A stretch of DNA of 64,000 nucleotides from Bacteroidota bacterium (GCA_018267915.1 JAFDXN010000060.1:488063-552062); one strand, 5' to 3'; shown: positions 52,134-60,562, numbered from the stretch's first letter. Notes: a model not told the origin generated them from the letters alone. Numbers and translations are program-made.

Positions 52134-52333
52134 TTATTGGCTGCAAATTTACATCGAAAATTCGATTTTGCGTACAATGCACGATTTTGCTTTAACTACG
52201 AAGACACATTGGTTTAATAATTTATATTTTCAGATTGAACATCAGGTCGCCGGTACTTTGTCCCTTGTTAGCACATAATATATTTTTCCAACCTTAGCAA
52301 CAGGGCCCCTAGTGCCGGTTTGCAACTCCCATT

Positions 52334-52768
52334 TTACAGCAGTGGTTCGATTTGTTTCGAGGTGCGGTAAGCTGTGCCTTTAAACAAGGACAGTAATTCG
52401 CCTTTTTCATTGGTGGTGCGTATCTCATAAACGCCCGTCTTATTGCCCATATGGATCTCCTTAGCCTCCACTGTCAATACTTCTCCGGCAGTAGCCGGGC
52501 GGGTAAAAGATATTGAGACCTCAAGTGCTACAGTGACATAGCCGTGTGTATTACAAGCGAAGGCAAATGCAGAGTCGGATGCTGCGAAAAGCACCCCTCC
52601 ATGTATAATGCCGAAGCCATTCAGCATATCGCCCTTTACGGCGTAGCGTAGCTTACAGTAGCCCAAATCCACCTTTTCTATTTCTATGCCCAACCACGCA
52701 GTGAATTTGTCATTCGCCAGCATTTTGGCCACCGCCTGTTGTGGGGTAATGTTGATCGCCTCCTTCAT
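52334..52768 (-). CDS. PaaI-family hotdog thioesterase
   Basis: This 144-residue hotdog-fold acyl-CoA thioesterase has the signature LNGFGIIHGGVLFAASDSAFAF, with HGG at about 57-59. It also has VALEVSISFTRPATAGEVLTVEA and VYEIRTTNEKGELLSLFKGTAYR. This closely follows PaaI/hydroxyphenylacetyl-CoA thioesterases. The Asn-Gly before HGG and the Asp after it (SD) correspond to family catalytic positions. No phenylacetate genes are nearby, so the physiological acyl-CoA is unknown. It lies 70 bp after the MFS gene on the same strand. Confidence 0.88.
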   Translation of the reverse strand: MKEAINITPQQAVAKMLANDKFTAWLGIEIEKVDLGYCKLRYAVKGDMLNGFGIIHGGVLFAASDSAFAFACNTHGYVTVALEVSISFTRPATAGEVLTVEAKEIHMGNKTGVYEIRTTNEKGELLSLFKGTAYRTSKQIEPLL

Positions 52769-52838
52769 ACAGCTAAGGTATTATTTCGTTTGAGTATCGC
52801 GCAGCCTAATCGCAATAAAACTGTTTTGAACCGCTTCT

Positions 52839-54128
52839 TTATTTTTCTATCCGCTTTAATTGCACTGCTGCCGTCGCTATTAATATCATGAACCCGGTAG
52901 CCAATAAGAAAGTATTCACGCCGATAAACTTATAGATGAATGCGCCGGACAGCAGCCCGATAATGCTTGCAAGACTGCCTGCACTACCAGCAAACCCCTG
53001 TATTGTGCCCTGGTAAGGTCCTTCGCCCACATTGGATACTATGGCAAGGAATGAAGGCCACATAATGCCATTGCCCAATGAGAACAACAATAAGCCACCA
53101 TAGATAGGTACGAGCGAAGAATAGCGGAACAGGAAGAAGCCAACCGCCAGCATCAGGCAGCCGCCAATAATAAGGATCGTACCGGAAAAGTAACGTGATA
53201 CATAACTTAACACCGGGCCCTGCACCACCACTAGCACAGCGCTGAGAATGGCGAAGAAAAGCCCTATCTCAAAGACGGACCACTTCAATTTTCCGGCCAC
53301 ATATACCGGGAACGCGACGTAAAAGAAATTAAATGCGAGGTATATCAGGAAATACAACGACAGGATAAACAGCACATTGGGCAGCTTGACGATCCGCGAG
53401 AAACTGTGTTTGTCTTTTTCGCCAACCGTATAACATTCTTTATGTTCCTGTCCCAGTATTTTGTGCGGGTCGCCCGGTGTAATTTGTTCGCTTACCGGTT
53501 GTGGCTTTACATCCACCAGTTTGTTGGCTATCACGAACAAGGATACCAATGATACAGCCATGGCAAGCAATACAGGCAGCATATTGCCGAGACTGGTATT
53601 GCCCAGCATGCCGGCCAGTGCCGGGCCGAAGATCAATCCTGCATTGGCAGTCGCCGCCATCCTGCCGTAGTTCTTTTTTCTTTCGTGTGTGGCGGATATG
53701 TCGGCCAGGTAGGCGTTGGCTACCGATATATTACCGCCTGTTATACCATCTACTGCTCGTGCGATAAACAACAAAACCAGCGGAATTGTCAACACAAAAC
53801 CCTTGCTGCTGCCTGTAATGATATGATTGGGTAACAGTAGCGCGATCAGAAAAATACCCCAGCCAATAAAAGTGCCCGCCTCACTAAGCAATAATATTTT
53901 TTTACGACCATACTTATCCGACCAGTTGCCGAGTATCGGCGCGCCTATGAACTGAAATAAAGAATAAGTGGCCCCTAATACCCCATAACTCAGTTCATTG
54001 CCACCGAGGCTCAAAACCAAAACGATCAGGAACGGTAAAACTATACTATACCCGAAGGTCCCTATGAAATTGACCATCAGTATAGGAATCAGCGAGATAC
54101 TGCCTGGTGTTTTGGTTCCTGGTGACAT
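52839..54128 (-). CDS. MFS transporter, tetracycline-resistance-type subfamily
   Basis: This 429-residue membrane protein has about 12 hydrophobic helices. MFS motif A, GNWSDKYGRKKIL, follows helix 2, and R-A-V-D-G-I-T-G-G-N occurs in the fourth-fifth helix region, as in TetA-type drug:H+ antiporters. A hydrophilic loop between helices 6 and 7 (about 205-230, with CYTVGEKDKHSF) joins the halves. The substrate is unknown; close relatives are usually annotated as multidrug or tetracycline-type exporters. It is divergent from the cupin gene, 60 bp away. Confidence 0.85.
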   Translation of the reverse strand: MSPGTKTPGSISLIPILMVNFIGTFGYSIVLPFLIVLVLSLGGNELSYGVLGATYSLFQFIGAPILGNWSDKYGRKKILLLSEAGTFIGWGIFLIALLLPNHIITGSSKGFVLTIPLVLLFIARAVDGITGGNISVANAYLADISATHERKKNYGRMAATANAGLIFGPALAGMLGNTSLGNMLPVLLAMAVSLVSLFVIANKLVDVKPQPVSEQITPGDPHKILGQEHKECYTVGEKDKHSFSRIVKLPNVLFILSLYFLIYLAFNFFYVAFPVYVAGKLKWSVFEIGLFFAILSAVLVVVQGPVLSYVSRYFSGTILIIGGCLMLAVGFFLFRYSSLVPIYGGLLLFSLGNGIMWPSFLAIVSNVGEGPYQGTIQGFAGSAGSLASIIGLLSGAFIYKFIGVNTFLLATGFMILIATAAVQLKRIEK

Positions 54129-54188
54129 ACTTATAAAGCTATGCTAAAAATGAAGTAATTTTAAAACAGTTATCAAAAAATAATAGCC

Positions 54189-54560
54189 ATGGAAAACGCG
54201 GTCGACTACAAAATTCATCTTGATACAAAGTTTCAGCACCTTGAACTGATCGATATTCAATCGGTAGTTGATGCCAATAAAGAGCAATGGTTTAACCAGA
54301 CGCTAACGCAGGTAAATGATAGCGTGGTGCGCATCGGCATAGTAGAAGGCGAGTTCCATTGGCATAAGCACGATAATGACGATGAGTTTTTCTATGTTAT
54401 ATCGGGTCAATTGCTCATAGATCTCGAAGACCGAACAATAGAGCTGAACCCCAACCAGGGGACGACTGTTACCAAAGGCATTATGCACCGTCCGCGTGCG
54501 CCGAAAAAGACAGTTATGCTGATGGTAGAGACTGCAGCTATTGTTCCAACCGGCGATTAA
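54189..54560 (+). CDS. Small cupin-domain protein
   Basis: This 123-residue single-domain cupin has metal-ligand motif 1 spread over EFHWHKHDNDDEFFYVISGQLLID (His-x-His-x4-5-Glu-x6-Gly pattern). Motif 2 is VTKGIMHRPRAPKKTVML, with its His in MHRP. The reaction is unknown; similar small cupins include dioxygenases, isomerases and sensing proteins. It lies 10 bp before the DUF1697 gene, with which it is probably cotranscribed. Confidence 0.82.
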   Translation: MENAVDYKIHLDTKFQHLELIDIQSVVDANKEQWFNQTLTQVNDSVVRIGIVEGEFHWHKHDNDDEFFYVISGQLLIDLEDRTIELNPNQGTTVTKGIMHRPRAPKKTVMLMVETAAIVPTGD

Positions 54561-54570
54561 TTAGCGGATT

Positions 54571-55098
54571 ATGAGATATGTTGCATTTCTACGCGCAGTA
54601 AATGTGGGCGGCCGGGTTGTAAAGATGGACGAACTGAAGGGCCTCTTCGCCATGCCGGGCATCAAAAACATCAGTACTTATATACAAAGCGGCAATGTCG
54701 TATTTGACTCAAATGCGGAAAAGGACACCTTGAAAACAAAGATTGAAAACAAGTTGCTCAAAGAGCTTGGCTACGAGGTGATAGTGTTCCTGAAGAGTTT
54801 TGATGATATACGGGATATCATAAAACGCAACCCCTACAGTGAAAGGGAGCTTGATGGACACGACCTGCATTTAAGTATGCTCTCGGGAAAACCAGATAAG
54901 GAGGGCCTTGCTTTTGTACAGGATGTCATAGCGCCTCTCGAGCAAATCCGTATTTCGGGTACGGAGGCATACATCCTGGTACCTTCTAAGTCATTCGGCA
55001 ACTCGAAGCTTGGTAAGGTGAACCTGGAACGCAAGCTAAAGGTCAGTTCCACTACCCGCAACTGGAATACCATGAACAAAATACTTGCCCTGGAGTAA
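54571..55098 (+). CDS. DUF1697-family protein
   Basis: This 175-residue cytoplasmic protein matches the DUF1697 layout: MRYVAFLRAVNVGGRV, then MDELKGLFAMPGIKNISTYI, QSGNVVFDS, and a C-terminal NLERKLKVSSTTRNWNTMNKI. The family function is unknown. It starts 10 bp after the cupin gene and ends just before the first ECF-type promoter at 55119. Confidence 0.92.
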   Translation: MRYVAFLRAVNVGGRVVKMDELKGLFAMPGIKNISTYIQSGNVVFDSNAEKDTLKTKIENKLLKELGYEVIVFLKSFDDIRDIIKRNPYSERELDGHDLHLSMLSGKPDKEGLAFVQDVIAPLEQIRISGTEAYILVPSKSFGNSKLGKVNLERKLKVSSTTRNWNTMNKILALE

Positions 55099-55118
55099 GA
55101 AATTATTTTTTAGGAGCG

Positions 55119-55146
55119 CATAGGGGTACATGGGCTGCAACTTGTC
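55119..55146 (+). promoter_or_regulatory. ECF-type promoter A (sigma/anti-sigma/STN operon)
   Basis: CATAGGGG (55119-55126), a 17-nt spacer and GTC (55144-55146) are followed by CATCCTC. An A/T tract (AATTATTTTTT) lies just upstream. The same CATAGGGG-N17-GTC pattern with identical spacing precedes 58639 and 59816. The GTC -10 and the spacing fit ECF sigma promoters. It implies a transcription start near 55153, so the sigma gene start is more likely 55209 than 55155. Confidence 0.65.
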
Positions 55147-55208
55147 ATCCTCTTATGCAGGCATTGAGCGAAGCGAGTATCTTTGAGCGCGATTCCAGGT
55201 TTAGAAGC

Positions 55209-55778
55209 ATGGCAAATGCTACAGGTAATACCATTCCATTGACGGTCTCGAACAGGGCTATTTTTGAGAAGATCTTTAAAGAGCACTTTAAAGGCCTCCA
55301 CGCCTATGCCTATACCATGCTCAAAGACAGCCAGGCGGCCGAAGACATTGTGCAAAATATTTTCCTGAAGCTTTGGGAGAAAAAAGACAGCATCCAGGTC
55401 GAAAAGTCAATGGCTTCTTACCTGTACAGGGCGGTGCACAACGATAGTATCAACTACCTGCAACATCAAAAAGTGAAAGAAGCGCACCTTGCCTACCAGG
55501 GGCGAAATGTAAACAATAGCAACAATGGTGCGGAAAATATGTCATACGAGGAGCTGGACCGGAAACTGGAAAAGGCCTTACAAACACTGCCTGAAGGTTG
55601 TCGCAACGTGTTCCTGATGAGCAGGTTTGAGAACCTGAAGTACCATGAAATAGCATCAAAACTGGAGATATCGATAAAGACAGTCGAGAACCAGATGGGC
55701 AAAGCACTGCGGTTATTGCGCAGCGAACTGGCTGACCTTTTGCCGGCTATATTGTTAACACTATTGCTTAACCTCTAA
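55209..55778 (+). CDS. ECF RNA polymerase sigma factor
   Basis: This 189-residue group IV sigma factor has region 2 at about 22-65 (GLHAYAYTMLKDSQAAEDIVQ, KLWEKKD). Region 4 lies at about 125-175 (LQTLPEGCRNVFLMSRFENL, HEIASKLEISIKTVENQMGKA helix-turn-helix). ATG 55209 is preferred over ATG 55155, which would sit at the predicted transcription start of promoter A. The FecR-like anti-sigma gene follows within about 22 bp, the typical sigma/anti-sigma pair. It probably drives its own operon and promoters B and C. Confidence 0.9.
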   Translation: MANATGNTIPLTVSNRAIFEKIFKEHFKGLHAYAYTMLKDSQAAEDIVQNIFLKLWEKKDSIQVEKSMASYLYRAVHNDSINYLQHQKVKEAHLAYQGRNVNNSNNGAENMSYEELDRKLEKALQTLPEGCRNVFLMSRFENLKYHEIASKLEISIKTVENQMGKALRLLRSELADLLPAILLTLLLNL

Positions 55779-55800
55779 AAATGAAAGCGTGAACGGAGAT

Positions 55801-56766
55801 ATGCAAAATATGATGGATGAGCTGCTGGCAAAGTACTTGCTGAATGAAGCTACGGGCGCTGAACAGGCAGAGGTAGAGCAATGGATAGCGACGGGGGAGG
55901 AGAACAAGCGTTACTACGAACATTTCAAACTAATGCTCGAGCGCAGCCGCAAGCTGGCCGAAGCGAATATGGTGGATGAGAACGAGGCCTGGGAACGCTT
56001 TCTGCAAAAAGCAGAACCGGCAGCAGATACCGCTACTGCAGTAATACCCGTTCGAAGGAAGCCTTTAAGCTGGGTACGGGTGGCGGCGATACTGTTGGTA
56101 TTGGTAATGTGTGGTGGGCTGATCTATTATTTCAAAAATGCGGGCGGACCCAAAATGATAGCGTTGCAGTCCGGCGACCATGTACTGATCGATACCTTGT
56201 CGGATGGATCTGTAGTGACAATAAATAAGCACGCCATTTTTAGTTATCCCGAATCTTTCAAAGGCGATACACGTCGAGTGCGCCTGGAAGGTGAGGCATT
56301 CTTCAATGTCGCACCCGACAAGAGCAAACCGTTCATCATCGATGCGAATGGTACACAAGTAAAAGTTGTAGGTACTTCCTTTAATGTGAAGACGAATAGC
56401 CAAAAGACCGAGGTCATCGTAGAGACGGGCGTAGTTGAGGTAAGCAAAAAGAAGAAGGCGGTAAAACTCAATCCCCACGAAAGGGCAACGGTATCAGGCG
56501 ATGGACCAATAAAAGAAGCAAACGACGATGAATTATACAGTTATTACAAAAACAATGAGTTCATATGTGAACACACGCCGCTGTCGCGCCTGGTAGATGC
56601 CCTGAATGATGCCTATGGCGTGCGTATTGTGGTGACGGGCGATGCAGGCAGCAGGCAGATAACGACCACATTCAAAAATAAATCGCTCGACGAAATACTG
56701 ACCATAGTAGCGGAGACCCTTAAAGTGAGGATCGAGAAAAACGGAAACGAGATACTGATAAAATAG
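55801..56766 (+). CDS. FecR-family anti-sigma factor
   Basis: The 321-residue version starts at ATG 55801; an in-frame GTG 55789 is an alternative. The cytoplasmic N-terminal helical part (about 1-80) would bind sigma. One membrane helix lies near 92-110 (WVRVAAILLVLVMCGGLIYYF). The periplasmic FecR domain (about 120-215, LPDGS-like LSDGSVVTINKHA, RVRLEGEAFFNVAPDKSKPF, VKVVGTSFNVK) is followed by a C-terminal DUF4974/STN-like domain (about 250-320, NNEFICEHTPLSRLVDALND). It transmits an outer-membrane signal to sigma in known FecR systems. It lies 12 bp before the STN protein gene. Confidence 0.92.
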   Translation: MQNMMDELLAKYLLNEATGAEQAEVEQWIATGEENKRYYEHFKLMLERSRKLAEANMVDENEAWERFLQKAEPAADTATAVIPVRRKPLSWVRVAAILLVLVMCGGLIYYFKNAGGPKMIALQSGDHVLIDTLSDGSVVTINKHAIFSYPESFKGDTRRVRLEGEAFFNVAPDKSKPFIIDANGTQVKVVGTSFNVKTNSQKTEVIVETGVVEVSKKKKAVKLNPHERATVSGDGPIKEANDDELYSYYKNNEFICEHTPLSRLVDALNDAYGVRIVVTGDAGSRQITTTFKNKSLDEILTIVAETLKVRIEKNGNEILIK

Positions 56767-56778
56767 CTTGGTAGCCCA

Positions 56779-58575
56779 ATGGGTAAATTTTACAGGAAGT
56801 GTTTACTATTAGCTTTTATATTATTCGCCTTTTGCGGACAGAACCTCTACGCGCAGTATTTGCTGAATAAAACAGTCTCTGTCAACGTACACAATGCGCC
56901 ATTGTCCGATGTCTTGAAATCCGTAGCCAGGCAGGGAGCCTTTTATTTTTCCTACAGCGGCGATGTTGTGCCGGAAACAAAGGCCATTTCACTCAGCATG
57001 ACCAACAAACCTGTCAGGCAAGTGCTGGACGCCTTGCTGGGCGGTAAATATCAGTATCGGGAGCGCGATAATTACATTATTATACAGGATGGGGACGGCT
57101 ATGTGGTGAGCGGCTATGTGGTGGATAAAAAAACAGGGGAAAAGATCAGCTATGCAAGTGTCTATGAAAAGCAGCAGTTGGTGTCGGCAATAACCAATGA
57201 GCAGGGCTACTTTAAATTGAAGCTTAAGGACAAGGATAAGTATCCTGTGGCAGATATTGCAGTGAGTAAAGGGATGTATGAAGACACTTTTATGCAATTA
57301 AAACCGGGTTTCGACCAGGTGCTTACGGTTTCCATCACCCCCAAAGATTACCAGCTCGATTCTATTGTTGTAAAGCCGATGGTGGAGCGAAACTGGCTCG
57401 CGGGTATCTTTCTTTCTTCAAAACAACGTTTTCAAGCTGCTAATATCGGCGGATATATAGCCGGCAGGCCGGTTCAAACCTCCTTTGTGCCTGGCGTGGG
57501 TACGCATGGCAGGCTGGGCGCACAAGTGGTCAATAAGTTTTCACTGAATGTATTGGGCGGTTATACTGCCGGTGCAAAGGGCGTTGAAGTTGGCGGACTG
57601 TTCAATATAGATAAAGGTAACGTTGGTTATGTACAAATAGGAGGACTCTTTAACGTGGTAGGTGGAAAGACGAGTGGGGTACAGGTGGCCGGTCTATATA
57701 ACAGCACACTCGATTCTTTGAACGGTGTGCAATTATCAGGTCTTAGTTCTTTTACCAATGGCGGTCTGAAAGGAGTGCAAGTGAGTGGTCTGTATAGTCA
57801 TGTTACAGGTGCAACAAAGGGCTTGCAGATCGCCGGCCTTGTAAATATGGTGTCTTCGAAAATGGCCGGGGCGCAGGTGGCGGGCATAGGTAGTATAAAC
57901 GCTGACAGGATGAATGGTACACAGATAGGAGGTGTCTTTACCTATGCGGAAAATATCTCAGGTACCCAGGTGTCGGGCACAGGTAATATTGCAACGGACG
58001 AGATAGACGGCGTGCAGGTGAGCGGTATTTTTAACTATGCAGGTAAATTGAAGGGTACGCAAGTGGGACTTGTGAATATTGCCGATACTTCATCGGGCTA
58101 CAGTGTGGGGCTTATCAACGTGGTATTTAAGAATGGTTACCACAAGCTGTCTTTATATACCAACGAAGTCACCAATACAAACCTTGCCGTGAAGATGGGT
58201 ACTAGAAAGCTGTACAGCATTTTGACCGCCGGAGCGAATATTGAAAAAGACAAAAAAGCCTACGCCTTGGCGATAGGTCTTGGGCAAGAGACGTTCATAG
58301 CTAAACGCTTTGGTCTCAATACCGATGCCACCGCGGGCATATTATACCTCGGCGAATGGCAGGAGACTGCAACGATCTTGCGTTTTGTACCCGCGTTGAA
58401 TTTTAAATTAACCGACTATATCGCCTTTCATGCCGGCCCGGCATTTTCATTGTACTACCAAAACTCAAGCGAGCATGTAGCGGGCTACAAAGCTTCTATC
58501 CCCGGCTATGATATGTTCAGGATGGGTTCAGCCGCTGCCTGGATAGGTTGGCAAGCCGGCATAGATATCTTCTAA
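56779..58575 (+). CDS. STN-domain surface transducer with GxQxxG repeats, replacing a TonB receptor
   Basis: This 598-residue protein has a signal peptide (about 1-25, ending LYAQ). The STN secretin/TonB short domain (about 30-103: VSVNVHNAPLSDVLKSVARQ ... YQYRERDNYIIIQ) is the domain that contacts FecR-type anti-sigma factors in TonB receptors. A carboxypeptidase-regulatory-like domain (about 108-190: VSGYVVDKKTGEKISYASVY) follows. About eleven short repeats (268-450) have the form G-[VTLA]-Q-[VIL]-[SAG]-G-[LIV]-x-N. A C-terminal beta-strand-rich barrel-like region (450-598) ends in an aromatic residue (IDIF), as outer-membrane proteins do. No TonB box, plug or long barrel is present. This is unusual for the third gene of a sigma/FecR operon. 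Confidence 0.85.
   Translation: MGKFYRKCLLLAFILFAFCGQNLYAQYLLNKTVSVNVHNAPLSDVLKSVARQGAFYFSYSGDVVPETKAISLSMTNKPVRQVLDALLGGKYQYRERDNYIIIQDGDGYVVSGYVVDKKTGEKISYASVYEKQQLVSAITNEQGYFKLKLKDKDKYPVADIAVSKGMYEDTFMQLKPGFDQVLTVSITPKDYQLDSIVVKPMVERNWLAGIFLSSKQRFQAANIGGYIAGRPVQTSFVPGVGTHGRLGAQVVNKFSLNVLGGYTAGAKGVEVGGLFNIDKGNVGYVQIGGLFNVVGGKTSGVQVAGLYNSTLDSLNGVQLSGLSSFTNGGLKGVQVSGLYSHVTGATKGLQIAGLVNMVSSKMAGAQVAGIGSINADRMNGTQIGGVFTYAENISGTQVSGTGNIATDEIDGVQVSGIFNYAGKLKGTQVGLVNIADTSSGYSVGLINVVFKNGYHKLSLYTNEVTNTNLAVKMGTRKLYSILTAGANIEKDKKAYALAIGLGQETFIAKRFGLNTDATAGILYLGEWQETATILRFVPALNFKLTDYIAFHAGPAFSLYYQNSSEHVAGYKASIPGYDMFRMGSAAAWIGWQAGIDIF
57580..58130 (+). repeat. Tandem ~19-21-residue GxQxxG repeats (coding)
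   Basis: Eleven short units occur in the STN protein. Their cores read GVEVGGL, YVQIGGL, GVQVAGL, GVQLSGL, GVQVSGL, GLQIAGL, GAQVAGI, GTQIGGV, GTQVSGT, GVQVSGI and GTQVGLV, most followed by a loop with N or D. The strand-turn periodicity suggests a beta-solenoid or concatenated beta-hairpins. Confidence 0.8.
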
Positions 58576-58590
58576 AATTTTTTCTCGGTC

Positions 58591-58618
58591 CATAGGGGAA
58601 TTATTGCAGGTTGCTGTC
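58591..58618 (+). promoter_or_regulatory. ECF-type promoter B
   Basis: CATAGGGG (58591-58598), exactly 17 nt, then GTC (58616-58618) followed by ATAC. An AAAATTTTTT tract lies upstream. The layout is identical to promoters A and C. The predicted start leaves a short leader with an AAAGGA ribosome-binding site before ATG 58639. Confidence 0.65.
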
Positions 58619-58638
58619 ATACTAACAAAAGGACAATT

Positions 58639-59715
58639 ATGACAGTAAGATTAGCACTGACAGGTTTCATGATCATGGGTTTGTGCACTATCCTTAAGGC
58701 ACAAGAAAGACACCATAGCAACGTACACATTGGTTTTGTATACCCCTTAAGCACTAACGGTGTGAAGGCTGCATCATACACCAATACATTTTCCGTACAT
58801 GCGTTGGTAGGCGTTTCAGGGTCCGAAGAGGGCGCATGTGTTTCGGGCTTTACTGCTATCGTAAAGGACACTGCAAATGGATTTATTGCGTCAGGCTTTT
58901 CAAACCACATATTGCATGATGCGAACGGAGTACAACTGGCAGGCTTCCTCAATACGATCAGTAAGAAGGCCACCGGTTTGCAGGCTGCGGGATTTGCAAA
59001 CATTACAGGTAGTGGAAAGGGCTGCCAGGCGGCAGGTTTTGCAAATATCAGTAGCGGTAACGTCAATGGCGTCCAGGCGGCAGGTTTCGTTAATGTGGCG
59101 AAGAACGTGCATACACAAGCTGGTGGCTTTGTAAATGTTGCCCACGATGTTAAGGGTGTACAGGTTGCCGGATTTATCAATAAAGCGCACAAAGTAAAAG
59201 GGGTTCAACTGGCTGGCTTTATCAATATTGCCGATAGCAGCGATTACCCCATCGGTATTATCAATATTGTAAAGAAAGGAGAGAAGTCAATCGGTATCTC
59301 TATCGACGAAACGCTGACGAGTCTCGTTTCTTTCCGCTCCGGCGGCAAAAGATTGTATGGTATAATAGGTACAGGCTACAACTTTAAAGACAATGAGCCA
59401 CTATATGCTATCGAAGCTGGTATGGGCTACCATATTCCTTTGTCAAGGTATTTCCGTGTTAACCTTGAGGCAGTGTCTGTCGGCCTCACCGATTTTTATA
59501 ATGGCTTCGATTCCCGCTATGCGCTCAGGACCTTTTTGTCAATGCGGGCAGGCCGCAATCTAGAATTATATCTCGGTCCCACGCTTAACTATACTAACTA
59601 TTCAAGCGGGGTAGGCGAGCAGCTCGTGGATAATTACCTGTGGCAATACGAATGGTACGGCGATCACTATGGCATGTATATAGGCGGCACTGCCGGGGTA
59701 AACATTCTTTTCTAA
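58639..59715 (+). CDS. Secreted GxQxxG-repeat protein, paralogue of the STN transducer
   Basis: This 358-residue protein has a signal peptide (about 1-22, ending ILKAQ) and about nine repeats (55-205) with cores such as GVQLAGF, GLQAAGF, GCQAAGF, GVQAAGF and GVQVAGF, each followed by (L/A/I/V)N(T/I/V/K). The region after the repeats (FINIADSSDYPIGIINIV ... GGKRLYGIIGTGYNF) aligns with VNIADTSSGYSVGLINVV ... GTRKLYSILTAGAN in the STN protein. The same barrel-like C-terminus ends VNILF. It lacks STN and the regulatory domain. It has its own promoter B, so it may compete with or complement the transducer at the outer membrane. Confidence 0.82.
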   Translation: MTVRLALTGFMIMGLCTILKAQERHHSNVHIGFVYPLSTNGVKAASYTNTFSVHALVGVSGSEEGACVSGFTAIVKDTANGFIASGFSNHILHDANGVQLAGFLNTISKKATGLQAAGFANITGSGKGCQAAGFANISSGNVNGVQAAGFVNVAKNVHTQAGGFVNVAHDVKGVQVAGFINKAHKVKGVQLAGFINIADSSDYPIGIINIVKKGEKSIGISIDETLTSLVSFRSGGKRLYGIIGTGYNFKDNEPLYAIEAGMGYHIPLSRYFRVNLEAVSVGLTDFYNGFDSRYALRTFLSMRAGRNLELYLGPTLNYTNYSSGVGEQLVDNYLWQYEWYGDHYGMYIGGTAGVNILF

Positions 59716-59731
59716 AAAATTCTCCTGGATG

Positions 59732-59759
59732 CATAGGGGTATAACAGCATCATCCTGTC
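59732..59759 (+). promoter_or_regulatory. ECF-type promoter C
   Basis: CATAGGGG (59732-59739), 17 nt, then GTC (59757-59759). A TAAAAAATTC tract lies upstream. The spacing matches promoters A and B. It gives a ~50-nt leader before ATG 59816. Confidence 0.65.
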
Positions 59760-59815
59760 TCCCTGTTGTAAATCGAAAAATCGCATCAATCATTAACCAA
59801 TCAAAAAGTTTAAGA

Positions 59816-60529
59816 ATGAGAAAGAGTATTTTAATACTTGTAGCAGCATTGTCTGCATTGAGCATCCAGTCTTGCCGCAAGATAGACGGTAGTGGACCCA
59901 TAGTTACAGAATCACGTAATATATCAGGCTTCAACGCCATCAATGCCGGTATCGACGGTACTATCTACTATACGCAGGGTCCGTCTTACAATGTGGAGAT
60001 ACATGGGCAGAAAAATATCATAAACATTTTAGAAACGCACGTATCAAACGGCGAACTGAAAATTGATATCAACTACCACAAGGTTCTGGGCAGACACGAT
60101 CCTGTTGAGATATACATCACCTCGCCTGACATCACATCCCTTGCATTAAGCGGCTCAGGCGATATTAAAGGGACTAACGCAATCAGCACTGGAAATATGG
60201 ACTTGAAGATAAGTGGTTCGGGTACCATCTCTCTACCGGCTATACAGGCGTCTTACCTGCATGCTAAGATCAGCGGCTCGGGGGATATGTTTGTAAACGG
60301 TGGTACAGTCGACAGGGAAAAGCTGGAGATAAGCGGCAGCGGCAATGCCGATATGCTCAATGTGGAAGGCCGGGCAGGAGAAACGCATACCAGCGGATCA
60401 GGCACTACAAAGGTTAACCTCAGCGAAACTCTTGATGTACACATAAGCGGTAGCGGCGATGTATTCTACAAAGGTCATCCGCTCATTACCACCAGTATTT
60501 CAGGTTCAGGGAAACTACAGCCCTGGTAG
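59816..60529 (+). CDS. Lipoprotein with GIN/DUF2807 beta-helix domain
   Basis: ATG 59816 (MRKSILILVAALSALSIQSC) is chosen because it starts a lipoprotein signal with lipobox SIQSC, and because the longer in-frame start at 59729 lies upstream of promoter C. The 237-residue protein has the head-GIN (DUF2807) domain: ISGFNAINAGIDGTIYYTQG, EIYITSPDITSLALSGSGDI and repeated (I/L)SGSG(D/N/T) turns, as expected of a right-handed parallel beta-helix. The family is described as a putative autotransporter adhesin head in Bacteroidota. It is the third transcription unit with the CATAGGGG-N17-GTC promoter and is followed by a terminator. Confidence 0.88.
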   Translation: MRKSILILVAALSALSIQSCRKIDGSGPIVTESRNISGFNAINAGIDGTIYYTQGPSYNVEIHGQKNIINILETHVSNGELKIDINYHKVLGRHDPVEIYITSPDITSLALSGSGDIKGTNAISTGNMDLKISGSGTISLPAIQASYLHAKISGSGDMFVNGGTVDREKLEISGSGNADMLNVEGRAGETHTSGSGTTKVNLSETLDVHISGSGDVFYKGHPLITTSISGSGKLQPW

Positions 60530-60562
60530 TTCACAATTAGGGGCAATGGACATGGAGCTAAG

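Noticed and set aside
55155..55208. Extended N-terminus of the ECF sigma factor from ATG 55155
   Set aside because: The ATG falls at the transcription start predicted from promoter A, and the added residues are not part of sigma region 2.
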